DNA of 40,000 nt from Pseudomonadota bacterium (GTDB lineage: Bacteria; Pseudomonadota; Gammaproteobacteria; JAKAQQ01). The notes under the pieces were generated by a model. That model ran no database searches. It saw nothing but the letters and a program-made list of their open reading frames with translations, and was not told where the DNA came from. Position numbers and translations under genes: made by a program. Shown here one piece after another: positions 33,242 to 40,000 of this stretch (positions are counted from its first letter, which is position 1; each line of letters starts with the position of its first letter). The DNA lies in the NCBI GenBank assembly GCA_021798795.1, contig JAJZBR010000003.1:1-40000 (forward strand). Direction: 5' to 3'.

Positions 33242-33905
33242 AACGATCGGAATCGGAATACAGTTTGTCGTATGGGTGCTCGTTGCCAGGGGATGCCTGC
33301 CCTGGGCCCACGCCGCAACCGTACCAGGCCTTGCGGAAGCGGGAGCTCCGGTTGCGTTGCCCGTGCAGGATCGTCGCGTTCCGCTTCAGCGGGAGCACGC
33401 AGAGGCGAGTCAGCTCGGACGGCTGCGCGCAGAGGAAGTTTTGCTGGAGGCCAGGCTTACCATCGCCAAACTCCGCGCAGCCATCGCAGGGACCCGTGGG
33501 CAGGTTTGCGGCGCAAGAGCAAGATCCCCAGGTTCCGGAGCCCCCCGCGAGAGCGGGGCAGTCCGCAACTTCGATCTTGCGCTTCTGCCCGAGATTCGGA
33601 GCATCAGGGGTGTCGGGCGAGAGATCCGGGCGCTCGTGCAGTATCCGGACGGGTCGCGGGAACGGATCTCGACCGGATCCATTCTCGACAATGGCGCGCG
33701 AGTGGTCCGGGTCGGAAGAGGAGGGGTTTGGGTGCAAATGCTCGGTGTGTTGCGTGCGCTGTCGTTCGCCGGGCCGGGTGATGGGATTCAGGGATCTGAG
33801 ATCCAACCCGAGCAGGCACCCCCGCCCATGCCGGTCCTGCCGGCCTCGCGCCCGGTTCGCGCACTCGATCCGGATGGAGCAGGCTCATGGCACAGCCCGC
33901 ACTGA
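33228..33905 (+). CDS. pilP: type IVb pilus protein PilP
   Basis: A 225-residue exported protein. A signal peptide ends near AHAA. A helical, probably coiled-coil segment (about 55-90, AEASQLGRLRAEEVLLEARLTIA in part) precedes a compact domain (about 110-190, with LALLPEIRSIRGVGREIRALVQYPDG and STGSILDNGARVVRVGRGGVW). This is the layout of PilP of R64-type pili, a periplasmic partner of PilN and PilO. The C-terminus is Pro-rich. It overlaps the ATPase gene by 19 bases. Confidence 0.8.
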   Translation: MRKSETIGIGIQFVVWVLVARGCLPWAHAATVPGLAEAGAPVALPVQDRRVPLQREHAEASQLGRLRAEEVLLEARLTIAKLRAAIAGTRGQVCGARARSPGSGAPRESGAVRNFDLALLPEIRSIRGVGREIRALVQYPDGSRERISTGSILDNGARVVRVGRGGVWVQMLGVLRALSFAGPGDGIQGSEIQPEQAPPPMPVLPASRPVRALDPDGAGSWHSPH

Positions 33906-35530
33906 CGGCTCCCGCGAGGCCGGTTTCCGGTCACCCTGCTCCGGTCGACGGAAGGAATGTTCCCGAACCGTCGCCTGATGGCGCATCGACGCTTGCGGCA
34001 TTCCACGATCCTCATCTCACGGCGCGATATGTGGTTCAGGAGGAACTCAAGGACGTGATCGCGCTGTGTGCGACCGGCGACATTCTGGTGAGCGAAGGAT
34101 ATGAGGAGGATGCCAGGATCCAGAATGCACTCGCCCTGATCCGTGCCCACTGGAGCGACTACCGGAACACCCATCTCGTCCCCTACCAGGTCATCCTGGA
34201 TCTTGGGAATGAGCGGATCCGATGCCGCGAAGACAACAGCGAAGTGGTGAAGCACGCACGTCAGATCTTCATGGATGCAGCCGCTCGAGGCGTGTCGGAT
34301 ATTCATCTCGTGATGGATACCGCCGGGCGGAGAGGTACGCTCATGATGCGGTTTTACGGGGATCTGCGCGAGGTCCGGCAGATGAAACTCCATGAAACGG
34401 AGGAGTTGGCCAGCGTGATTTACGGTGTCATGGCGGAAGAAGGGGAGGGACATTACAATCCGGCGGCTCCTCAGAAGGCCCGTATCGGGAGTGCGAGCGG
34501 GCATCTGCCGGTCGAGTTGCACGGCATACGGATCCAGTCGACACCGCTGCTCGGCGGGTCGATGATGGTCCTGAGGCTCCTGCCAGTGGATGTTGGCCTG
34601 GCGGGAGACGATCTGGGTAGCCAGTTGCGGGCGTTGGGTTATCTCGACAGCCAGTGCCAGGCGATCGCAGACCTGATTGCTTTTGCCTCAGGCATTACCG
34701 TGATTTCCGGACCAACCGGATCGGGCAAATCGACCACATTGGTTGCGGTTCTCAAATCCATTCTGGAGCGCCAGGGTTACCGGAACATCCTTACGCTGGA
34801 GGATCCGCCCGAATACCGGATCGCGGGTGTACGGCAGATCCCGGTACAAAACGACGACTGGGGCGGACACATCGAAGATGTCATGCGGCTTGATCCCGAT
34901 ATTGTGATGGTGGGCGAGGTACGCAGCGAAGCGGGTGCTGCAGGAGCATTGCAGGTGGCCAATACGGGACATCTGGTCCTGACCACTGTGCACGCAAACA
35001 GCGCCTGGAAGATCCTCACGCGTCTCGATGATCTCTGTGTGCGGCAAGAGAATCGCGCCCTTTTGTTCGATCATACGGTCGTGCGCGGACTCATTGCCCA
35101 GCGTCTTGTCCAGCGGCTGTGTCCCTCCTGCGCGGTGCCTCTTGTCGAACACGAAGACAGGATTCCGGAACCGGAGTGGGTACGGCTGCGCGGAATCCTG
35201 GGCGCGCGCCGACTGGCACGCGCACGCTGGCGTGGACCGGGCTGTCCGGTCTGTAACACATCCGGCAACCCCTTGCCGGGAGTGACGGGCCGGACGGTCG
35301 TGGCCGAGGTTGTCACCACGACGCGCGAACTCATGCAGATTGCGCGGATGGAAGGGGTGGCTGCGGCCGAGCGCGCGTGGCGTGCCCAGGCGGAAACGAT
35401 CACGATCGGGCGCCATTGGCTCATGAAGTTCGCAAACGGGGAGATCGACTATGGGAGCCGGGGTGGACTGGATCTCGCGCTTGAAGAGGAGCGCCCGATC
35501 TCGTCCGAGCAGACGGGATGGTTGCCGTGA
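33887..35530 (+). CDS. pilQ: type IVb pilus assembly ATPase PilQ (GspE family)
   Basis: A 547-residue cytoplasmic hexameric ATPase. After a variable N-terminal region (about 1-110), an N2-type domain (AARGVSDIHLVMD) leads to Walker A GPTGSGKSTT (about 275-284), an Asp box (LTLEDPPEY), Walker B region LDPDIVMVGEVR (about 335) and the His box HLVLTTVHANS. Two CxxC pairs (CPSC about 412, CPVC about 452) match the zinc site of GspE/PilB. It powers pilus extension. It is named after R64, where PilQ is the ATPase, unlike the secretin PilQ of type IVa pili. Confidence 0.93.
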   Translation: MAQPALTAPARPVSGHPAPVDGRNVPEPSPDGASTLAAFHDPHLTARYVVQEELKDVIALCATGDILVSEGYEEDARIQNALALIRAHWSDYRNTHLVPYQVILDLGNERIRCREDNSEVVKHARQIFMDAAARGVSDIHLVMDTAGRRGTLMMRFYGDLREVRQMKLHETEELASVIYGVMAEEGEGHYNPAAPQKARIGSASGHLPVELHGIRIQSTPLLGGSMMVLRLLPVDVGLAGDDLGSQLRALGYLDSQCQAIADLIAFASGITVISGPTGSGKSTTLVAVLKSILERQGYRNILTLEDPPEYRIAGVRQIPVQNDDWGGHIEDVMRLDPDIVMVGEVRSEAGAAGALQVANTGHLVLTTVHANSAWKILTRLDDLCVRQENRALLFDHTVVRGLIAQRLVQRLCPSCAVPLVEHEDRIPEPEWVRLRGILGARRLARARWRGPGCPVCNTSGNPLPGVTGRTVVAEVVTTTRELMQIARMEGVAAAERAWRAQAETITIGRHWLMKFANGEIDYGSRGGLDLALEEERPISSEQTGWLP

Positions 35531-36672
35531 TCCGAGTGGGAGCGGGGCAGCACCGAGGGAGCGATCGCGGCTACCGCCTGGCACTTTGGATCTGGAAATA
35601 CGGGGGAAAGGAGAAGCTGTATCGGCGGTTGGACCGGGTGCTTCGGCGGCCCTCCATCAACATTGTAGCGGTGGTGGACGAGATGGTGCGGCGCGCGCGA
35701 CAGCGTGGCCGGACGGATCTCGAGGCGATGGTTCTCGGTCAGGTGCAACAGCGCATGCGGGCGGGGTTTTCCGTCTCCGAGTCTCTTAGGGACATCGCCG
35801 ATCCGGTCGAACGCATGCTTTTGCAAGGTGGGGAGCAGGCGGTGGGCGGGGGTGAGGAAGGTCGTCGGACAGGGTTCCAGCGGGTTTTCGCCCTTCTGGT
35901 TCGGCGGCTCGATGCAAACCGGCGGATGCGCCGAGCAGTCCTCGGCGCCTGGGCACATCTCATCACCTATCTGGTCATGATCCTGGTGTCGCTCGTGGCT
36001 TTTTCCGACTACGTGATTCCGAAGCTCGAGGTGCTGTATCCGACCTCGCACTGGCATGGCGTGGCACGCTCGATGCTGGTTGCGAGCCGGATCGTCCAGT
36101 CGGATGGATTCATCGTCGGGGTGGTGACGCTCGGCGTTCTGGCCGGGATGCTTCCGTTCGTGGAACCCTACTGGACCGGGCGGTTGCGTCGCCTTCTGGA
36201 TCGAATCCCGCCGCTCAGTTTCTACCGTCTGCAGCAAGGTGGCGCTTGGCTCGCGAGTATTCCTGCGCTCACCGAAAACGGCCGGATCAAAGCCTATGAC
36301 GCGTTGGTCGAGACCGAACGATTGTCCAAGCCCTGGATGCGCGAGCGTCTCCGTGCCATCCGGGTGGGCATGGTTTCTGGAATGGGCATGGGTCGCGCGA
36401 TGCAGCTGTCGCGTTATCAGTTCCCGGATCGGGTGATCGTCGAGGAAATCTCCATGTACGAGAGTCAGGGGCTCGATATCGAAAGTGTTCTGCGCGAAGT
36501 GGCGGACGAGTGGGCGGAAACCGGGTATGAGCGGGTCGTTCAGCAGGCGGGTACGGTTCTATCCGCAGCGCGCATCGTGTTTGCGCTCGTCGTCCTCTGG
36601 TACACCTTGGGTACGGTGGCTCTCCAGATCCAGATTCCCAACTACTTTATGTCGCTCGTGCACATGGGGTAG
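35518..36672 (+). CDS. pilR: type IVb pilus inner-membrane platform protein PilR (GspF family)
   Basis: A 384-residue GspF-type protein with two cytoplasmic helical domains and three transmembrane helices (about 145-165, 200-220 and 350-372). The first domain includes RAGFSVSESLRDI, the second GMGRAMQLSRYQFPDRVIVEEI with a D-I-E-S-V-L signature in LDIESVLREVADEW. It anchors the ATPase and pilin traffic in the inner membrane. The start lies inside the pilQ end (13-base overlap); later GTG codons are possible. Confidence 0.9.
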   Translation: MVAVIRVGAGQHRGSDRGYRLALWIWKYGGKEKLYRRLDRVLRRPSINIVAVVDEMVRRARQRGRTDLEAMVLGQVQQRMRAGFSVSESLRDIADPVERMLLQGGEQAVGGGEEGRRTGFQRVFALLVRRLDANRRMRRAVLGAWAHLITYLVMILVSLVAFSDYVIPKLEVLYPTSHWHGVARSMLVASRIVQSDGFIVGVVTLGVLAGMLPFVEPYWTGRLRRLLDRIPPLSFYRLQQGGAWLASIPALTENGRIKAYDALVETERLSKPWMRERLRAIRVGMVSGMGMGRAMQLSRYQFPDRVIVEEISMYESQGLDIESVLREVADEWAETGYERVVQQAGTVLSAARIVFALVVLWYTLGTVALQIQIPNYFMSLVHMG

Positions 36673-36734
36673 TGTGCCTGTCCCCGTCCATCGCATCTGT
36701 CATCACATGTCCCATTCAGTCAGGAGGTCCAGTC

Positions 36735-37310
36735 GTGAATCAATCGTGCATTACAAAGTCCGTACGGGTTGCCTCGAAGAGCCAATCGGGGCTCACGCTG
36801 GTCGAGACACTCATTGCCGTTGTCATCGGCATCATTATTCTGGCGGGTGCCTTCATCGTGGCCGGCCAGGTGCTGACCAACAACCGGCTGTCCAATACGG
36901 AGACAGATATCGCATCGCTCGAGAGCGGAATCAAGCAGCTCTATTCAGGACAGGGCAGCTACAACGGATTGGTGAACTCCATCGCCCAGAATGCCGGGAT
37001 CTTCCCGGAGAGCATGATTGGAACGGGAACTCCGGTGGATGCCTGGCAGGGTGCCGTCACGCTCGAGCCCGGGACCAGCGTCTCGGCCGGTTTTGGCAGC
37101 GATTTCGCCATTCAGTTCGCCGCGGTGTCGCAGAGCGCCTGCATCAAGCTCGCGACCTTCCAGTACGGTAGCTGGCCCGAGTTTTCCATCAATGGTACGG
37201 CTTTGTATGCGCCCGGCAATCCGATTGCCGCTGGATCGTCCCCAACCACGCTGGCTGCCTCGGATTGCACCGCGGGGGATTCGAATACGCTCCTTTGGGT
37301 TGTCGGCTGA
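36735..37310 (+). CDS. pilS: type IVb major prepilin PilS
   Basis: A 191-residue prepilin. GTG at 36735 is chosen because a perfect AGGAGG lies 7 bases upstream. The 19-residue basic leader ends QSG, with cleavage before LTLVETLIAVVIGIIILAG: mature Leu1, Glu5, then the hydrophobic spine. The long leader and non-Phe residue 1 define type IVb. Two Cys near the end (SACIK, SDCTAG) probably close the D-loop disulfide. No prepilin peptidase gene (pilU) is in the window. The strong ribosome site after a 60-base gap suits the most abundant product of the operon. Confidence 0.92.
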   Translation: MNQSCITKSVRVASKSQSGLTLVETLIAVVIGIIILAGAFIVAGQVLTNNRLSNTETDIASLESGIKQLYSGQGSYNGLVNSIAQNAGIFPESMIGTGTPVDAWQGAVTLEPGTSVSAGFGSDFAIQFAAVSQSACIKLATFQYGSWPEFSINGTALYAPGNPIAAGSSPTTLAASDCTAGDSNTLLWVVG

Positions 37311-37322
37311 ACCGGGGTGTGG

Positions 37323-37763
37323 ATGGCCGGCCTATCGGTTTTTATGCTCGGGCTCGTGCTCGTTTTCGGAGATTGGGCAGCTCCGAGGGCCGTGCGATTC
37401 AATCGTGCGGACACGCTTGCCGAGAACTACGTGGTCTATCGCAATGCCGTGATCAGCTATGCCGAAAGCCATCCTGGGGCGAGCGGGCAAGTGGCTCTGC
37501 CTGACCTGTCGCTTCCTCCGGGCTGGCGGCCGCTCGCCACACTGGACAACCGGATCCATAACGGCGAGGTGACCGTCTGGGGTGATCTGCCCTCTGCCTC
37601 CGAGCTCCCTGCGGAACGCCACTCTGGCTGGAGTCTCGCGGTTGGAGTAGCCGAGATCAAAGGAGGGATTGAGGTTGGTTTCTCGGAGAGCGAAGGGACC
37701 TGGTTTCCGATCCCGTTTCCGGTGCCTGTCGGTGCGCTGGTGTCCGATGTCGACGTCTACTGA
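37323..37763 (+). CDS. PilM-like small pilus protein
   Basis: A 146-residue protein with an N-terminal hydrophobic helix (MAGLSVFMLGLVLVFGDW) and a periplasmic part with AENYVVYRNAVISYAESH, LSLPPGW and VTVWGDLPS. This pattern fits the short PilM protein of R64-like pili (about 145 residues). In R64 pilM lies between pilL and pilN; here it follows pilS. A GTG two codons earlier (37317) is possible. It overlaps the pilV-like gene by 17 bases. Confidence 0.65.
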   Translation: MAGLSVFMLGLVLVFGDWAAPRAVRFNRADTLAENYVVYRNAVISYAESHPGASGQVALPDLSLPPGWRPLATLDNRIHNGEVTVWGDLPSASELPAERHSGWSLAVGVAEIKGGIEVGFSESEGTWFPIPFPVPVGALVSDVDVY

Positions 37764-39024
37764 CTCCGGGAGGGCACGCCGGTCGGCGTGGCCGGTGATC
37801 GTCTCGCGAATCAGACCGATCCCTCTCCTCCCACTCCGGCAGCGCGGCTTGAGTCTGATCGAGATGCTGCTCGCCGTGGTTTTGGGAACCATGTTGCTCG
37901 TGAGTGTCTTCTCATTCGCCGAACAAGGTAGCCGACAGATGCGTCAGGCAGCGGCCGGTGCCGAGCTCAAGCAGTTGGGCCAGGCGGTCAAGAACTACAT
38001 CATGAACCATTACGCCGCACTTGAGACCGTCGCCACGCCGACTGGCGCCGTGACCGTACCCCTTGCTGAGCTGATTGCCGAAGGTTATCTCCCGCCGGGA
38101 TACACCGGTCAGAATCCCTACGGAGATACCTACACGCTCTATGTACTCGAGCCCAAAGCCGGCGATCTCGCAGCCATCACACTCGGGGCGGGCGGCTTCC
38201 GCTGGAAGAATGATCTGGCCGACAACCATTATGCGGATGTGGTGATCCCCGGGGCGGCCCAGGCCGGTGGCCCGGCGGCGGGTTATGTCGCGACCGGGGA
38301 GATCCCAGGCGAAGTCCACGATGGGCTCGTCGGTGCCTATGGAGGCTGGTCGTTTTCGATTGTGCACACCTCGATCCCGAATCCCGGTCCGGGACATCTC
38401 GCCTTGCTGGAATACTTCTCGAATGGAACATTCAGCGCGGATCAGCTCTATCGGGTCGCCCTTCCCGGCCATCCCGAACTCAACGAGATGTTCACCGATC
38501 TCGATATGGGGAATCAGAGTATCCGAAACGCGCACGAGATCTCGGCCACTGGCAATCTCGCGACGTCTGGTTTGTCGGTTGCGGGTGGATTTCCGAACGG
38601 GGTGACGGCGGAGGGCATTCATACCTGGAATCTCTTTGCGAATCACGGCATCTATGCAGGGACGGATTCCAGGGGGGATCCCGAAGTCGCAATCCATGGC
38701 GGCCAGGTGGCGGCGGAGGGAGATATCACGGCCGAACACGGCCAGGTGGCACTCTCTCATGCGGTTGCCTACGAGACCCTGGCCCAGAATGGCAGTGTGA
38801 TCTCCCAACCGCCCTATTGTCCCACGGGGAGTGCGCCGGAGATCTTCATCACGCCCGTCTTCATTGCCGGCGGGCCGGTTGCCTACCCCATCGGGGGCTA
38901 CCAGGCGTGGGCAACCGTCTCAGGCCACGCGTGGACCATTCATGCGCAGGTCTTGACACAGATGGGTTGGGAATCACCGCCTGCGCCCTACCTCGTGGTC
39001 AAGGCTGCCGTCAAATGTGGTTGA
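37747..39024 (+). CDS. PilV-like minor pilin / tip adhesin
   Basis: A 425-residue prepilin-like protein. A long basic leader ends RQRG before LSLIEMLLAVVLGTMLLVSVF (Glu5 present). The middle has the PilV feature ELNEMFTDLDMGNQSIRNAHEISATGNLATSG, a repeated-turn region like phage tail fibres, and the C-terminal domain (about 350-425) starts at YCPTGSAPEIF and ends in Cys-Gly. In R64 the C-terminal segment binds recipient LPS and is exchanged by the shufflon; none is seen here. ATG at 37747 lacks a ribosome site and may rely on coupling; GTG at 37795 would give an 18-residue leader. Confidence 0.82.
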   Translation: MSTSTDSGRARRSAWPVIVSRIRPIPLLPLRQRGLSLIEMLLAVVLGTMLLVSVFSFAEQGSRQMRQAAAGAELKQLGQAVKNYIMNHYAALETVATPTGAVTVPLAELIAEGYLPPGYTGQNPYGDTYTLYVLEPKAGDLAAITLGAGGFRWKNDLADNHYADVVIPGAAQAGGPAAGYVATGEIPGEVHDGLVGAYGGWSFSIVHTSIPNPGPGHLALLEYFSNGTFSADQLYRVALPGHPELNEMFTDLDMGNQSIRNAHEISATGNLATSGLSVAGGFPNGVTAEGIHTWNLFANHGIYAGTDSRGDPEVAIHGGQVAAEGDITAEHGQVALSHAVAYETLAQNGSVISQPPYCPTGSAPEIFITPVFIAGGPVAYPIGGYQAWATVSGHAWTIHAQVLTQMGWESPPAPYLVVKAAVKCG

Positions 39025-39119
39025 GGTGATGCCCGGGCCACCTTTGCGCCCGAATGGATTTGAGACATGAGAGACCACTCGCCGGAAAGAGATCTGGCAT
39101 CCCAAACAGAGGTATGAAG

Positions 39120-39662
39120 ATGAGAAAACCGATCCTGTTCATGACGATGTGTCTGGTTACCCTCGCCGGGGTTGCTTGCGGAGCGGAGGATGCGACATCC
39201 ATCGGGCCGCCCAACCTGATCTACGGGGTTCCGGAGGCATCAACCGCCGTGTACGCCGAGGGAGCGCTCAACGCACAAAATGCGATGAATGCCACAAACT
39301 GCACCGGTGGTCCCGCAGGACATTGCTATACCGGATCGGGTTCCAGTTCGGGGGGTGGAGAGACGCTCACATTCGTACCCGATCCTTCCCGAAATACCGT
39401 GATCGACTTCTGGCAGAGCGGTGGACCCGCCTGTTCGATAGGTCACCGGTATACGGTGACCAAAACTCCGTGGGCCTTGTACTCGGGTGGGATGTTCGTC
39501 ATGATGATGCCCGAGTCGGCTGCAGCGCTCGCTGAGCAGGGCTATATCGGGCAGGATCACCTGCCCGAACCGAGCCCGTGGACGGATCATCGCACGACCA
39601 CGTTTTCCTACACGGGCACCCCCTACCGTGTGCCACCCCCTCTGGGACGCCTGTGTCCCTGA
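39120..39662 (+). CDS. exported protein of unknown function, downstream of pilV
   Basis: A 180-residue protein with a signal peptide (MRKPILFMTMCLVTLAGVAC), cleaved near Ala-Cys-Gly-Ala; the Cys could be lipidated but the lipobox is poor (Gly at -3). The mature part has six Cys, an Asn/Ala-rich stretch (ALNAQNAMNATNCTGG), a Ser/Gly linker, and FWQSGGPACSIGHRYTV. I do not recognise a family. The ATG at 39120 is chosen because CAGAGG lies 7 bases upstream; one at 39114 is too close. Its position 95 bases after pilV suggests a secreted or pilus-linked product. It could belong to the pilus operon. Confidence 0.6.
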   Translation: MRKPILFMTMCLVTLAGVACGAEDATSIGPPNLIYGVPEASTAVYAEGALNAQNAMNATNCTGGPAGHCYTGSGSSSGGGETLTFVPDPSRNTVIDFWQSGGPACSIGHRYTVTKTPWALYSGGMFVMMMPESAAALAEQGYIGQDHLPEPSPWTDHRTTTFSYTGTPYRVPPPLGRLCP

Positions 39663-39710
39663 TCTCCGGAAGGTCGAGAGGGAAGGGTTGGGCCGCTCTT
39701 TCCGGAGATC
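39661..39710. repeat. perfect 11-bp inverted repeat after the exported-protein gene
   Basis: GATCTCCGGAA (39661-39671) and TTCCGGAGATC (39700-39710) are exact inverse copies 28 bases apart, beginning in the stop codon of the preceding gene. No T-run follows. It may be a transcription end for the pilus operon or a recombination scar where the WYL gene lost its 5' end. Confidence 0.6.
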
Positions 39711-40000
39711 GCCCACGCCGTTTGGGCCGATCGTCGTCTGCGCGTCCACTACCAACGGAATGGCAGGACCCAATCGCGCACACTCGATCCGCTCGGCATC
39801 GTACTCAAGGGTGGCCATTGGTATCTGGTGGTGCGACATCGCTGCCAGGCGTTGACTTATCGCGTCGCGAATATGGTCTATGCGCGCGTTCTCAAGACGA
39901 GCTTTGTACGACCCGAAGGGTTTGATCTTCCGGTGCATTGGAACGCCTCGGTCAGCGCGTATGAGCAGGGGCTCCAGCGTGGTGAGGCTGTCATACGTGT
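39663..40000 (+). pseudogene. WYL-domain regulator, 5'-truncated, runs off the window
   Basis: From about 39702 the frame reads LFPEIAHAVWADRRLRVHYQRNG, then TLDPLGIVLKGGHWYLVVRH, TYRVANMVYARVL and FDLPVHWNASV. This is a WYL ligand-sensing domain, with the WYL signature itself intact. These regulators normally have an N-terminal helix-turn-helix of about 80-130 residues. Here the domain is preceded by the stop of the exported-protein gene in the same frame, and no ATG, GTG or TTG occurs before the domain begins. So the DNA-binding part is missing. The 3' end lies beyond the window. An assembly frameshift or a split gene cannot be excluded. Confidence 0.65.

Noticed and set aside
38800..39120. 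Shufflon recombination sites at the pilV 3' end
   Set aside because: No pair of inverted 19-base sites resembling GTGCCAATCCGGT and no rci-like gene could be found by eye.
1..40000. CRISPR arrays, rRNA, tRNA genes
   Set aside because: No regularly spaced direct repeats of CRISPR length, no rRNA stretch and no convincing cloverleaf with a TTC-containing T-arm was seen; a tRNA search program would be needed to exclude tRNAs fully.

Overview
The window reads as a chromosomal segment of a GC-rich, aerobic Gammaproteobacterium or close relative (Acidithiobacillia-like lineages are possible; the genus cannot be read from the sequence). Pointers are the polA / cytochrome c4 pairing known from pseudomonads and Azotobacter, a bioBFHCD biotin operon, an aa3-type cytochrome oxidase cluster with its heme A genes, and an RpoH heat-shock sigma factor. 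Coding density is high and most neighbouring genes overlap by a few bases.

Layout. 1-620: remains of three different transposases (IS3-, IS30- and IS1634-like), all broken. 743-4645 (minus): diheme cytochrome c4, a candidate small RNA made of three hairpins with C-rich loops, polA, and the small lipoprotein gene lptM overlapping the polA start. 4734-7253 (plus): a PAS-PAS-GGDEF(degenerate)-EAL-CZB cyclic-di-GMP protein. 7242-10874 (minus): uvrD, a Dph6-like PP-loop ATPase and an FAH-family hydrolase. 11008-11946: a GT2 glycosyltransferase. 11995-12903 (minus): two small heat-shock proteins behind a sigma-32-type promoter, preceded by a YVTN beta-propeller surface or periplasmic protein and a DUF2934 protein. 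14873-19280: bioB-bioF-bioH-bioC-bioD behind a BirA-type operator. 19390-27025: DUF2244, coxB, coxA, a 45-residue membrane protein, coxC, DUF2909 (opposite strand), SURF1, a SCO-like protein, ctaA and ctaB. 27117-29253 (minus): rpoH, with a CIRCE element lying inside its promoter, and anmK. 29395-39024: a type IVb (R64 thin-pilus-like) pilus operon encoding PilL/TcpQ-like, PilN secretin, PilO, PilP, PilQ ATPase, PilR, PilS pilin, PilM-like and PilV-like proteins. 39120-40000: an unrecognised exported protein, a perfect 11-bp inverted repeat, and a WYL-domain regulator that lacks its 5' part and runs off the window.

How parts connect. The CIRCE in the rpoH promoter and the sigma-32 promoter in front of the hsp20 pair suggest a cascade HrcA -> RpoH -> Hsp20. 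The cox cluster encodes three oxidase subunits, heme A synthesis and two assembly factors, but no Cox11 (CtaG). Both acidic ligands of the conserved Mg/Mn site at the subunit I/II interface are replaced by amides (Asp to Asn in CoxA, Glu to Gln in CoxB). The pilus operon carries envelope, motor, pilin and tip genes but no prepilin peptidase or lytic transglycosylase within the window.

Most unusual items: the C-rich-loop RNA candidate at the polA 3' side, the paired Mg-site substitutions in the oxidase, the CIRCE-controlled rpoH, and the enlarged PilL-like protein with two TcpQ-type domains.
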